From Sphaerisporangium cinnabarinum (lineage in GTDB: Bacteria > Actinomycetota > Actinomycetes > Actinomycetales > Cellulomonadaceae), in the NCBI GenBank assembly GCA_003052455.1, contig QAPD01000004.1, positions 172,620 through 236,619 of the forward strand: a DNA stretch of 64,000 bases, written 5' to 3'. This document shows, piece after piece, positions 49,662-58,856 of this stretch; position 1 is the stretch's first letter; every line of letters begins with the position of its first letter. The notes beneath the pieces are model-generated. The model was not told where the DNA came from. It saw only the letters and a list, made by a program, of their open reading frames with translations, and ran no database searches. A program made the translations under genes and the position numbers.

Positions 49662-51361
49662 GGATCCGCGACACCGGCGACCTGTGGTGGAAGAACGCGG
49701 TCGTCTACTGCCTCGACGTCGAGACGTTCATGGACTGGGACGACGACGGGATCGGCGACTTCCCCGGTCTGGTCCAGCGGATCGACCACCTCGCCGACCT
49801 CGGGGTGACGTGCCTGTGGCTCATGCCGTTCTACCCGACGGCCGACCGCGACGACGGCTACGACATCACCGACTTCCTCGGCGTCGACCCGCGCCTGGGC
49901 GACCTGGGCGACGTGGTCGAGCTCGTGCGGACCGCGCGCGACCGGGGCATCCGCGTGATCGTCGACCTCGTCGTCAACCACACGTCCGACCGCCACCCGT
50001 GGTTCCGCTCGGCGCGGCGGTCGACGTCGTCCCCGTTCCGGGACTACTACGTGTGGCGGTCCGACGAGCCGCCGTCGACCAAGGACCAGGTCGTGTTCCC
50101 CGACCAGGAGGAGGGCATCTGGACGCTCGACGATGCCTCGGGCGAGTGGTACCGGCACCGCTTCTACCGGCACCAGCCCGACCTCAACACCGCGAACCCG
50201 CACGTGCGGGACGCGATCGCCAAGACGATCGGGTTCTGGCTGGAGCTCGGCATCTCGGGCTTCCGCGTCGACGCCGTCCCGTACGCGCTGACCGACGCGG
50301 CCGCGACCCCGGGCGACGAGATCGACGACCCCCACGACCTGCTGCGCGTGCTGCGCGCGTTCGTGGGGCGGCGGTCGGGCGATGCGATCCTCATGGGCGA
50401 GGTCAACCTGCCGTACGAGGAGCAGGCGCGGTACTTCGGGGACGGCGACCCGACCGACGGCGACCCCGGCGGGGTGACGAGCAACGAGCTGACGCTGCAG
50501 TTCGACTTCAACGCGATGCAGGCGCTGTACCTGTCGCTCGCCCGGCACGACGCGACCCCGCTCGCCGGGTCGCTCGCCGCGCGCCCGCCCATCCCGCGCG
50601 ACACCCAGTGGGCGACGTTCGTGCGCAACCACGACGAGCTCACGCTCGACAAGCTCACGGACGACGAGCGCGCGGAGGTGTTCGCGGCGTTCGGGCCCGA
50701 GGAGGACATGCAGCTCTACGGGCGCGGGCTGCGACGGCGGCTGCCCCCGATGCTGGGCGGCGACCCGCGCCGCCTGCGGATGGTGTACTCGCTGCTCTTC
50801 TCGCTGCCGGGCACGCCCGTGCTGTTCTACGGCGAGGAGATCGGCATGGGCGAGAACCTGGACGTGCCGGGGCGCCTCGCCGTGCGGACGCCCATGCAGT
50901 GGACGTCCGGGCGGAACGGCGGGTTCTCCCGTGCCCCCGCGCGCCGGCTCGCGGCACCGCTGCCGGGCGACGGCTACGCGCCCGAGCACGTCAACGTCGC
51001 CGACCAGCGCCGCGACCCGGAGTCGCTGCTCACGTTCGTGCGGATGCTCGCGCACCGCTACCGCGAGTGCCCCGAGCTGGGCTGGGGCGACACGGAGGTG
51101 CTCGACTCGCCCGAGCCGTCCGTGCTGGCGCTGCGCACCACCTGGCAGGACGCCTCCATGGTGACGCTGCACAACCTGTCGCCGGACCCGGTCGTCGTGC
51201 GGGCGCCGCTGGGGGGCCTTCCCGACGAGGCGCGGCTCGTCGACGTCCTCGACGCGGACGACGTCGAGCCCGCGCCCGACGGCAGCGCCGAGGTGCGCCT
51301 CGACGGCTACGGGTTCCGCTGGCTGCGCGTCACGCCGCCCGGGTCGCGCCGGCTCCTCTGA
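49658..51361 (+). CDS. GH13 alpha-amylase family enzyme, trehalose-synthase-like
   Basis: 567 residues from GTG 49658. The GH13 regions are intact: WLMPFYPTADRDDGYDITDFLGVDPRLG, VIVDLVVNHTSDRHPWF, GFRVDAVPYAL (catalytic Asp), ILMGEVNLPYEE (acid Glu) and FVRNHDELTLD (third Asp). WWKNAVVYCLDVETFMDWDDDGIGDFPGL at the start is the trehalose-synthase (maltose alpha-D-glucosyltransferase) and GH13_16-type entry. The C-terminal beta domain is short and no maltokinase domain follows. Exact reaction (isomerase or glucosidase) not decided. No signal peptide. Confidence 0.88.
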   Translation: MRIRDTGDLWWKNAVVYCLDVETFMDWDDDGIGDFPGLVQRIDHLADLGVTCLWLMPFYPTADRDDGYDITDFLGVDPRLGDLGDVVELVRTARDRGIRVIVDLVVNHTSDRHPWFRSARRSTSSPFRDYYVWRSDEPPSTKDQVVFPDQEEGIWTLDDASGEWYRHRFYRHQPDLNTANPHVRDAIAKTIGFWLELGISGFRVDAVPYALTDAAATPGDEIDDPHDLLRVLRAFVGRRSGDAILMGEVNLPYEEQARYFGDGDPTDGDPGGVTSNELTLQFDFNAMQALYLSLARHDATPLAGSLAARPPIPRDTQWATFVRNHDELTLDKLTDDERAEVFAAFGPEEDMQLYGRGLRRRLPPMLGGDPRRLRMVYSLLFSLPGTPVLFYGEEIGMGENLDVPGRLAVRTPMQWTSGRNGGFSRAPARRLAAPLPGDGYAPEHVNVADQRRDPESLLTFVRMLAHRYRECPELGWGDTEVLDSPEPSVLALRTTWQDASMVTLHNLSPDPVVVRAPLGGLPDEARLVDVLDADDVEPAPDGSAEVRLDGYGFRWLRVTPPGSRRLL

Positions 51362-51421
51362 GCCGGCGCGGCCGGGGCGTGCGCCGGGGGCCGGGTGCCG
51401 GCCGGGCCTGGCCCCGGAGCG

Positions 51422-51649
51422 TCAGCCGTGGGTCGGCTCGTCGGGACCGACGGGCCGACCCGGGGACGACGGCCGGTCGGGGACGTCGGGCGACGGGTCG
51501 GCCGGCCCGCCGGGGACCGGGTCGGCGTGGCTCGGGTCGTGCGGCGGCTCCGAGGGGTCCGGGGGCGGCCCGGGCGACTTGGGCGGCTCCACCGTCGGCT
51601 CCACCGGGGAGCCCGGACCCGTGCCGGGCTGGTCGGGGTTCGTGGTCAT
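51422..51649 (-). CDS. Small proline-rich acidic protein
   Basis: 75 residues, about one third Pro, with many Asp/Glu and almost no hydrophobic residues (VEPTVEPPKSPGPPPDPSEPP). It starts at ATG 51649 with GGAGGTG 5-6 nt upstream, which makes it more convincing than the surrounding GC frames. Likely disordered. No known family recognised. Convergent with the GH13 gene and divergent from the threonine-aldolase gene. Confidence 0.55.
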   Translation of the reverse strand: MTTNPDQPGTGPGSPVEPTVEPPKSPGPPPDPSEPPHDPSHADPVPGGPADPSPDVPDRPSSPGRPVGPDEPTHG

Positions 51650-51765
51650 CGCTGCACCTCCGTGCTTCGCGCGCTGCGCGCGGTCCTGAGGACGCGCACC
51701 GCGTCCCTCCTCGACGCTAGGCGCGCCCCGGCCCGCTCGCGCGCGGCCGGGCCGCCCCGCCGACC

Positions 51766-51771
51766 TACGCT
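51766..51771 (+). promoter_or_regulatory. -10 element of a leaderless aldolase gene
   Basis: TACGCT ends 6 bp before GTG 51778, with no ribosome-binding site between; the same hexamer stands before the LacI gene at 35727. Confidence 0.5.
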
Positions 51772-51777
51772 GGGCAC

Positions 51778-52914
51778 GTGACCTCGTTCGCCTCGGACAA
51801 CTACTCCCCCGCCCACCCCGACGTCCTCGCCGCGCTCGCCGCCGCGAGCGCCGGGCACGAGATCTCGTACGGCGAGGACCCGTGGACCGCGCGCCTCCAG
51901 GACGCGGTGCGCGCGCGGTTCGGGCCCGACGCCACGGCGTACCCCGTCCTCACGGGGACGGGCGCGAACGTCGTCGCGCTCATGGCGACGCTCCCCCGCT
52001 GGGGCGCCGTCGTGGCGTCGGAGCATGCGCACCTCAACACGGACGAGAACGGCGCCCCCGAGCGGGTGGGCGGGGTCAAGGTGCTCACGGTGCCCGCGCC
52101 CGACGGGAAGCTCACGCCCGACGCCGTCGAGCGGTTCGCGGGCGACCTCGGCGACCCGCACCGTGCGCAGCCGCTCGTCGTGTCGCTCACGCAGTCCACC
52201 GAGCTCGGCACGCTCTACACGGCGGACGAGATCCGCGCCGTGGCCGACGCCGCGCACGCGCGCGGCATGCGGGTGCACCTCGACGGGTCGCGCCTCGCGA
52301 ACGCCGCCGCGGCGCTCGGCGTCCCGCTCCGCGCCCTGACGACCGACGCGGGCGTGGACGTGCTGTCGTTCGGCGGCACCAAGAACGGGCTCGCGCTCGG
52401 CGAGGCGGTCGTCGTGCTCGACCCGTCCGCGGTCGACGGCGTCGAGTTCGTGCGCAAGTCGACGATGCAGCTCGCGTCGAAGATGCGCTACGTCTCCGCG
52501 CAGCTCCTCGCGCTCTTCGAGCCCGTCGGCGACGTCGTGGCCGAGGTCGACGAGGTCGCCGACGCCGACGAGCTCTGGCTCCGCAACGCCCGGCACGCGA
52601 ACGCGATGGCCGCGCGGCTGCGCGCGGGGCTCGCGGACGCCGTCGTGCCGGCCGCCGTCGGGCCCGACGGCGCCGCCCCGGGCCCGGCGTCGGGCCTCGC
52701 CTTCACCCAGCCCACGCTCGTCAACGCGGTCTTCGCGACGCTCCCGCGCACGGCGGTCGCGCGCCTGCGCGAGCGGCACCGGTTCTACGACTGGGGGTCG
52801 GGCGAGACGCCCGACCGCGTCGAGGTGCGGTGGATGTGCGCGTGGGACACGACCCCGGGCGACGTGGACGGGTTCGTCGCGGACGTGCGGGCCGCCCTCG
52901 CGGTCGCGTCGTGA
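51778..52914 (+). CDS. Threonine-aldolase-family (beta-eliminating lyase) enzyme
   Basis: 378 residues from GTG 51778. Fold-type I PLP enzyme: FASDNYSPAHPDVLAALAAASAGHEISYGEDPWTARLQ, VLTGTGANVVALMATLPRWGAVVASEHAHLNTDENGAPE, VHLDGSRLANAAAALG (cofactor Asp) and SFGGTKNGLALGEAVV (Schiff-base Lys). Low-specificity L-threonine aldolases cleave threonine to glycine and acetaldehyde. The closing EVRWMCAWDTTPGDVDGFVADV is usual for the family. Probably leaderless. Confidence 0.88.
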   Translation: MTSFASDNYSPAHPDVLAALAAASAGHEISYGEDPWTARLQDAVRARFGPDATAYPVLTGTGANVVALMATLPRWGAVVASEHAHLNTDENGAPERVGGVKVLTVPAPDGKLTPDAVERFAGDLGDPHRAQPLVVSLTQSTELGTLYTADEIRAVADAAHARGMRVHLDGSRLANAAAALGVPLRALTTDAGVDVLSFGGTKNGLALGEAVVVLDPSAVDGVEFVRKSTMQLASKMRYVSAQLLALFEPVGDVVAEVDEVADADELWLRNARHANAMAARLRAGLADAVVPAAVGPDGAAPGPASGLAFTQPTLVNAVFATLPRTAVARLRERHRFYDWGSGETPDRVEVRWMCAWDTTPGDVDGFVADVRAALAVAS

Positions 52915-52932
52915 CCGGGCGAGGATGACGCC

Positions 52933-53433
52933 ATGAGCGACCAGAGCCTGCCCCAGCCGACCGCCGACGACCTCGTGCACCTGCGCCGCTGCGTCGAGCT
53001 GGCCCGCGAGGCGCTCGACGACGGCGACGAGCCGTTCGGCTCCCTCCTCGTCGACCGGGACGGGGTCGTGCGGTTCGAGGACCGCAACCGCGTCAAGGAC
53101 GGCGACGCGACCCGGCACCCCGAGCTCGAGATCGCCCGCTGGGCCGCCGCGCACCTCACCCCCGAGGAGCGGCGCGACGCGGTCGTCTACACGTCCGGCG
53201 AGCACTGCGCGATGTGCAGCGCCGCGCACGCGTGGGTCGGCCTCGGCCCCGTCGTCTACGCCGCGAGCACGACGCAGCTCGTGGGGTGGCTGGAGGAGTG
53301 GGGCGTCGCGCCGGGTCCGGTGCGCCCGCTCGCGATCGGCGACGTCGCGCCGGGGATCGCCGTGCGCGGTCCCGCGTACGAGCTCGAGGTGGAGGTCCGC
53401 GCGCTGCACGCGCGCCTGCACGGCGTCTCCTGA
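52933..53433 (+). CDS. Nucleoside deaminase, cytidine/deoxycytidylate deaminase fold
   Basis: 166 residues, 18 bp after the aldolase stop. Zinc and proton-shuttle motif is HPELEIARWAA (the common form is HAE) and the Cys pair is TSGEHCAMCSAAHAW (common form EPCxxC). Both zinc Cys and the Glu are kept. YAASTTQLVGWLEEWG follows, as in the guanine/cytosine deaminase-like branch. Removes the amino group from a base or nucleoside; the substrate is not determined. Confidence 0.83.
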   Translation: MSDQSLPQPTADDLVHLRRCVELAREALDDGDEPFGSLLVDRDGVVRFEDRNRVKDGDATRHPELEIARWAAAHLTPEERRDAVVYTSGEHCAMCSAAHAWVGLGPVVYAASTTQLVGWLEEWGVAPGPVRPLAIGDVAPGIAVRGPAYELEVEVRALHARLHGVS

Positions 53434-53506
53434 CCGGCGTCGCCTGACGAGACCCGGCCCGGCATCGGGTACCCGGGCCGCCCGCGCTTCCGCCGGAGCG
53501 CCGCCC

Positions 53507-54445
53507 TCAGGCGTCGAGCGCGTCCGCGACGGTGCGCGCGACCTCCGGGACGGCCAGGTACCCGGCGGGCCGGCCGCCGTCGAGCAGGACGGCCGCCGCG
53601 TGGTGACCCGGCGCGGCGTTCGCGACGACGAGCTCCTCGATCCCCGGCGCCACCGGGTCGAGCGGGAACGCCGCGGCCCCGAGGCCGTGCAGCGCGAGCG
53701 CGTCCCGGGGGTCGCGCGCCGCGACCCACCGCCGCACCGGGGCCGGCACGCGCAGCGGGGCGCGCGCGGCGAGGACGTCCCGGATCGCGCGGACGGCGAG
53801 CGGGGACCCGAGCGTGAGCAGGAGCGGCACGTCCCAGCGCGCGGCGTCGGGGTGCTCGCGCAGCACGGCGTAGGCGAGGACCGACCCGAGCGAGTGCGCG
53901 ACGACGACGGCGGGCCCGTCCGTGGGGATCGCCGCGGCGAGGGCGTCGTCGATCGTCGTGCGGACGGTGTCGTCGTGCAGGTACGCCCAGACGTCGCGCG
54001 CGAGCAGCGCGACGACGGCGCCGCTCAGGCCCGACACGGACCGGTCGAGCGCGGACAGCAGCAGGTTCAGCCACGCGCCGACGTCTCCCCCGACGGCGCC
54101 CGGCCCGGCGCCCTCCGGGCGCGCCGGCACCGTCGCGCCCGCGGCGCGCAGCACGTCCTCGGCGACGGCCGCCACGAACGCGGCCTCGTCGGCGGACAGA
54201 AGGGCGTCCCCGTCGCGCGGCGCGCCGACCGCGTGCACGGTGACCGGCGGCGGCGCCGCAGCGCCGCCGACGAGCGCGGCGAGCGTGTCGCCGTAGTAGA
54301 CGAACGCCGTGTCCGCGTCGCGCACGACGACGCCCGAGCCCGCCGCCGCGAGACCCGCGTCCAGGACCTCGGTCCACGTGCGGTCGAGCTGCTCGGCGTC
54401 GAGCCCCTGGTTGTCGCGGCCGTGGACGAGCACGAGTCGGGTCAC
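53507..54445 (-). CDS. Alpha/beta hydrolase-fold protein
   Basis: 312 residues from GTG 54445. VLVHGRDN at the N-terminus, AVVVAHSLGSVLAYAVL (Ser nucleophile elbow, A-H-S-L-G), ARDPRDALAL (possible acid) and NAAPGHHAAAVLL (likely His) form a plausible triad. Reminiscent of PGAP1/lipase-like actinobacterial hydrolases, but the large Ala-rich insertion in the middle (about residues 90-160) is unusual. No signal peptide. Stem CGGCCCGG/CCGGGCCG lies in the 73-bp gap before the deaminase stop. Confidence 0.75.
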   Translation of the reverse strand: MTRLVLVHGRDNQGLDAEQLDRTWTEVLDAGLAAAGSGVVVRDADTAFVYYGDTLAALVGGAAAPPPVTVHAVGAPRDGDALLSADEAAFVAAVAEDVLRAAGATVPARPEGAGPGAVGGDVGAWLNLLLSALDRSVSGLSGAVVALLARDVWAYLHDDTVRTTIDDALAAAIPTDGPAVVVAHSLGSVLAYAVLREHPDAARWDVPLLLTLGSPLAVRAIRDVLAARAPLRVPAPVRRWVAARDPRDALALHGLGAAAFPLDPVAPGIEELVVANAAPGHHAAAVLLDGGRPAGYLAVPEVARTVADALDA

Positions 54446-54528
54446 GCGCCGAACCTACCGGCTGCCGGTGCCCCCCGGAGGGTCTACCGTCGGGCCCAGG
54501 AGCCAGCCCCCAGCCCCCGGAGACCCTC

Positions 54529-54957
54529 GTGAACGACCACACCCTGACCGAGCACAGCACGACCGTCGAGACCCACGTGGCCCGCCCCCCGCAGGTCGTC
54601 TGGGCCGAGCTCATGCACCCGAGCGCCCGCTGGATGCTCGGCATGAACATCGAGACCGACTTCCGGCCCGGGAGCCCCGTGACGTTCGAGGGCCACTACA
54701 TGGGCCGCGAGTTCGCCGACTGGGGCACCGTCGTGGCCGTCGAGCGCCCGCGCCTGCTGCACTTCACGCACTTCTCGCCCACCATGGGCCTGCCCGACGT
54801 GCCGGAGAGCTACCACGACATCGCGATCACGCTCGAGCCCGACGACTCGGGGACGCTCGTGCGCGTCGTCGAGCGCAACATCGAGACGGCCGAGCGCGCC
54901 GAGCGCGCCCACGCGCTGTGGACGAAGGCGCTCGCGACGCTCGCGGGCCACGACTGA
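54529..54957 (+). CDS. SRPBCC-domain protein
   Basis: 142 residues from GTG 54529, GGAG upstream. START-like helix-grip fold of the AHSA1/polyketide-cyclase type: HSTTVETHVARPPQVVWAELMHPSARWML, DFRPGSPVTFEGHYMG, ADWGTVVAVERPRLLHFTHFSPTM and ITLEPDDSGTLVRVVERN. Such proteins bind small hydrophobic ligands. Function unknown. Confidence 0.86.
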   Translation: MNDHTLTEHSTTVETHVARPPQVVWAELMHPSARWMLGMNIETDFRPGSPVTFEGHYMGREFADWGTVVAVERPRLLHFTHFSPTMGLPDVPESYHDIAITLEPDDSGTLVRVVERNIETAERAERAHALWTKALATLAGHD

Positions 54958-54977
54958 CGCGTCCCGCCCCGCACGAC

Positions 54978-55017
54978 GACGGGCCGGTCACCCCCGCGAG
55001 GAGGTGACCGGCCCGTC
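54978..55017. terminator. Bidirectional hairpin terminator
   Basis: A perfect 15-bp stem (GACGGGCCGGTCACC at 54978-54992, complement at 55003-55017) with a 10-nt loop, between the SRPBCC gene and the large surface-protein gene. Confidence 0.8.
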
Positions 55018-55052
55018 GGCCGTCCGGCACCGGCCCGACGACGCCCCGCGCG

Positions 55053-58000
55053 TCAGGCGGTGCGGCGGCGGCGAGCGCGGACCGCGAGGAGCGCGGCGCC
55101 CGTGCCGACGAGCAGCAGCGCGAGCGTCGTCACGGCGACGACGTCCCCGCCCGTGATCGCGAGGCCGCCGGCCGACGACGCGGTGTTCGTCAGCGTCACG
55201 ACGACCGGTGCGCCCGCACCGACCGTCACCTCGGTCACCCGCTCGTCGCCGACGGTGAGCACCGGCGTGCCCCACCCGACGCCGCGGACCGTCGGCAGGT
55301 CGGTCTCGGTGAGCCGCACGACCGTCCCCACGGGGACGTCCTGCGGGCCGTCGACGACCCGGCCGTCGGCCCGCACCGTGAGCGTGCCGGCGACGGGCTC
55401 GCCGTCGCGGTCGAACGCGTAGCGGACGGTGAACCCGGTGCTCGCCGGCACCGAGCCCGCCGCGGACCCCACGACCTCCTTGACGACGGAGAACCCGCCG
55501 ACGGCCTGGTCGGCCGTGTTCGTCACCGTGACGAGCGCGTCCGTCCCGTCGCCGACGACGAGCGTCGGCGGGCTGAACACGGGCGTGCCCCACACGACGC
55601 CGTCGACCGCGGGCAGGTCGGTCTCGCCGAACGTCACGACCGTCCCGGCAGGGAGGTTCTGCGGCCCGGCGACGACCGTGCCGTCGGCCGGGACCTCGAC
55701 GGAGCCGCCCACGGGCGTGCCCTCGAGCTCGTACGCGTACGTGACCGTGAACGTCGTCCCCGCCGGGACGAGGTCCGCGCGGTCGCCCACGACCTCCTTC
55801 GCGACGGAGAACCCGCCGACCGCGGCCACGTCCTGCGTCGTGTTGGTCAGGGTGACGAGCGTGTCCTCCCCGTCACCGACCGTGACGGCCGCGGGAGAGA
55901 ACACCGGCGCGCCCCAGACGACGTCGCCCACCTCGGGCAGGTCGACCTCCGTGAACCTCACGACCGTCCCGACCGGGAGGTCCTGCGGGCCGTCGACCGT
56001 CGTCCCGTCGGCGCGCACCGTGAGCGTCCCGGCGAGCGGGCCGTCGTGGGCGAACCCGGCGGGCAGCGCCGCGGACCACGCGACCGAGAACTCCGTGCCC
56101 GGGGGCACGCTCCCGGCGAGGTCGCCCGTGACGGTCTTCGCGACGGAGAAGCCCCCGACGAGCGCGTCGGCCTGGTTGGTCAGCGCGACGCCCGCGACGG
56201 CGTCGCCGTCGCCGATGGTCACCGTCGCGGGCGAGAACACCGGCTCGCCCCACGCGACCCCGGGGACCGTGGGCAGCGGCTGCCGCTCGGCGAACCGCAC
56301 GACGGTGCCCGCCGGGAGGTCCTGCGGCCCCGCGTCGACCGTGCCGTCGGCGCGGACGGTGAGCGTGCCCTGCGTGTCCCCCGCGTGCTCGGCGCCCGCG
56401 GGGAGCTCCGCCGTCCAGTCGACGAGGAACTCCGTGCCCCCGGGGACGGCGCCGGCCGCGCCGCCCGCGACGGTCTTCTGGACGGCGAACCCGCCGACCT
56501 CCTGCACCGCTTCCGCGGTGTTCGTCAGCGTGACCTCGACACCGGTCGCGCCCTCGACCACGGTGACCGACGGCCCCGGGTCGAAGGACGGGACGCCCCA
56601 CACGACGCCGTCGACCGCGGGCAGCGGCTGCTGCTCCGCGAGCGTCACGGTCGTGCCGACCGGCAGGTCCGCCGGGCCGCTCACGAGCGTGCCGTCGGCG
56701 CGCACGGTGAGCGTGCCGGAGGTCGGGCCGTCGTAGGCGACGCCCGCGGGGACGGTCCCGCGCCAGTCGACGAGGAACGCTGTGCTCGCCGGGACGTCGC
56801 CCGCGGCGGAGCCCTCGACGGCCTTGCGGACGGCGAACCCGCCGACGACGGGGTCCGCGACGTTGGTGACCGTCACCGCGACGCCCGTCGCGCCCTCGAC
56901 GACCGTCACGGGGCCCGCCGGGCTCACGACCGGGTCGCCCCACACGACGCCGTCGACCGCCGGGAGCGGCAGCCGCTCGGCGAACGTGACCGTGGTGCCG
57001 ACCGGCAGGTCGGCGGGGCCGTCCACCACGGCGCCGTCCGCGCGCACGGTCAGGGTGCCGGTGAGGTCGCCGTCGTAGGTGGCGCCCTGCGGCAGGGTGG
57101 CCTCCCAGTCGACGAGGAACGCGGTGTCCGCCGGGACGAGGCCGAGGGCGTCCCCGGCGAGGACCTTCGCCATGGTGAAGCCACCCACCGCGGTCCCGCC
57201 GCCGGTGCTCGCCGTGTTCACCACGGTGACCGAGACGGTCCGGCCCGCGGCGACGGTGAACTGCGCCGGGTCGCCGAGCGGCTCGTCGTCCACGCGGACC
57301 ACCGGCGTGCCCCACTCGACGCCCGCCACCGACGGCAGGTTCGTCTCGCGGACCGTGACGACCGTGCCCTCCGGCAGGGTCGGCCCGTGCACCAGGGCCC
57401 CGCTGACCGGGACCGTGAGCGTGCCGCCGCCGGTGACGCCGTCGGGCTGCTCGTAGGTGTACTCCACCGCGAACGTCGTGCCCGCGGGCACGTCCGCGGC
57501 CGCCTCTCCCGTGACGGTCTTCTGCACGGCGAAGCTCCCGCCCCCGGTGCAGTCGAACGGCCCGGGCCCGATCCACGGGTAGCTGTGCATCTCGAGCCCG
57601 CCGGTCACGCTCGGGTCGCCGAACGTGAGGTTCCCGCCCACGAGGACGCGGCCGTTCGTGCTCGTCGTGATCGTCGCGTCCGCGACCGGCGCCACGATCG
57701 TGCCGAGGAACTGGTCGGCCCGGCCGAGCGCGAGCTCCGGCGTGGACGCGAAGTTCCACAGGGTGCGCGCGGCCCAGCTGCCGAAGCCGGGGTTCGAGTT
57801 GAAGTCGTTGATGAACGGCGAGCCGTTGCCCTCCCAGTAGTTGGGGCTCATGCTCACCGGAGCGTCGCCGGTCACGTTGATCGCGATCGCGACGTCGTCC
57901 GGCACGTTCGCGAAGACGATCTCCCGGACGCCCGCGAGCTGCGCGGCGTCGACCGTGAACACCTGCGGGTCGGCGGTGCCGACTCCGGTGAAGGTCACCC

Positions 58001-58655
58001 GGTTCCCCGAGACGACGCCCGCCGCGGTCGCCGGCCACCCGGCGATCGTCGCCGACGCGTCCGCGACGACGGCGCCGTAGCCGGCCCACTCGCCGAGGGC
58101 CGCTGCGCCCATGCCCTGCGTGACCGGGGCGTCCGCGCCCGGCGTCGTCCCCGCCGTGGAGAGCGAGCCGCCGCCCGTGACCGCGGCGCCGACGTCCACC
58201 GCGCCGCCGGTCGGCAGCGTCGAGCCGACCGTGACGCTCGTCTCCGCCCCGATGTCCAGGCCGCCCCCGACGGCGAGCATCACCGCGCCGTCCGGCGGTG
58301 TGATCTGCGACCCCGCGCCGACCGCGCCGATGCTGAAGTTCCCGGGGCCGTCGATCGTCGCCTCCCCCGTGACGACGAGCAGCCCCTCCGACTCCGCGGC
58401 GCTCGCCGTGGCGAGGTAGTCGCCCCCGGTCCACACCGTGACGTTCGTGTCCGTGAACAGCGGGGGCGTCTGCCCGACGTTCGGCATGTCACCCGGTGCG
58501 GGGCAGAACCCGACCGCGGCAGACGCCGGGCGGGCCTGCGGCCCCGAGACGAGGACGACCGCGCCCGCCAGCGCCAGCACCGCGGCGACGAGCGCCGCGA
58601 CCGCTCTGCGGAGGCGTCCGGGGGCGACGCGGGGGACGGGTGGACGAGGGGTCAT
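55053..58655 (-). CDS. LAxTG-anchored surface protein with seven DUF5979-type modules
   Basis: 1200 residues from ATG 58655 (GGAG 6 nt upstream). Signal peptide to about residue 46. Residues ~47-365 are a choice-of-anchor A adhesin-like domain (GDYLATASAAESEGLLVVTGEATI, FLGTIVAPVADATITTSTNGRVLVGGNLTFG). Seven ~105-115-residue beta modules follow, each opening VGGF.V.K.V.G and containing P.GT.F.V.W/Y, GTLTVRADG and GP..LPVGT. The C-terminus has GGLAITGGD (LAxTG sortase E-type signal, residues ~1165-1169), a hydrophobic helix and RRRRTA. It should be covalently displayed on the cell wall; ligand or role unknown. Confidence 0.88.
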   Translation of the reverse strand: MTPRPPVPRVAPGRLRRAVAALVAAVLALAGAVVLVSGPQARPASAAVGFCPAPGDMPNVGQTPPLFTDTNVTVWTGGDYLATASAAESEGLLVVTGEATIDGPGNFSIGAVGAGSQITPPDGAVMLAVGGGLDIGAETSVTVGSTLPTGGAVDVGAAVTGGGSLSTAGTTPGADAPVTQGMGAAALGEWAGYGAVVADASATIAGWPATAAGVVSGNRVTFTGVGTADPQVFTVDAAQLAGVREIVFANVPDDVAIAINVTGDAPVSMSPNYWEGNGSPFINDFNSNPGFGSWAARTLWNFASTPELALGRADQFLGTIVAPVADATITTSTNGRVLVGGNLTFGDPSVTGGLEMHSYPWIGPGPFDCTGGGSFAVQKTVTGEAAADVPAGTTFAVEYTYEQPDGVTGGGTLTVPVSGALVHGPTLPEGTVVTVRETNLPSVAGVEWGTPVVRVDDEPLGDPAQFTVAAGRTVSVTVVNTASTGGGTAVGGFTMAKVLAGDALGLVPADTAFLVDWEATLPQGATYDGDLTGTLTVRADGAVVDGPADLPVGTTVTFAERLPLPAVDGVVWGDPVVSPAGPVTVVEGATGVAVTVTNVADPVVGGFAVRKAVEGSAAGDVPASTAFLVDWRGTVPAGVAYDGPTSGTLTVRADGTLVSGPADLPVGTTVTLAEQQPLPAVDGVVWGVPSFDPGPSVTVVEGATGVEVTLTNTAEAVQEVGGFAVQKTVAGGAAGAVPGGTEFLVDWTAELPAGAEHAGDTQGTLTVRADGTVDAGPQDLPAGTVVRFAERQPLPTVPGVAWGEPVFSPATVTIGDGDAVAGVALTNQADALVGGFSVAKTVTGDLAGSVPPGTEFSVAWSAALPAGFAHDGPLAGTLTVRADGTTVDGPQDLPVGTVVRFTEVDLPEVGDVVWGAPVFSPAAVTVGDGEDTLVTLTNTTQDVAAVGGFSVAKEVVGDRADLVPAGTTFTVTYAYELEGTPVGGSVEVPADGTVVAGPQNLPAGTVVTFGETDLPAVDGVVWGTPVFSPPTLVVGDGTDALVTVTNTADQAVGGFSVVKEVVGSAAGSVPASTGFTVRYAFDRDGEPVAGTLTVRADGRVVDGPQDVPVGTVVRLTETDLPTVRGVGWGTPVLTVGDERVTEVTVGAGAPVVVTLTNTASSAGGLAITGGDVVAVTTLALLLVGTGAALLAVRARRRRTA
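55180..57545 (-). repeat. Seven in-frame repeat modules within the surface-protein gene
   Basis: Seven tandem coding modules of roughly 310-345 bp; modules 2-7 are more alike than module 1, which has a longer insertion (VVRVDDEPLGDP). Conserved DNA words recur, such as GGCGGACGGTGAGCGTGCC-like runs before each GTLTVRADG. Confidence 0.75.
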
Positions 58656-58856
58656 GCCAGGCTCCAGGTTCGCACGACGGCGTCGCACGGGCCGTGCGGC
58701 CAGGACGCCATGACACCCAGGAGACGCGCCGGGACGCGTCTCATGACGTGAGACCGGCGGTGACGTCGGTCATACCGCCGCCGGGCGGCGTCGGAGCGCC
58801 CGGGACGACGCCCCCTCCGCGGCCGCCGGGCTACCGTGGCGTCGGAGGTGTCGCCT

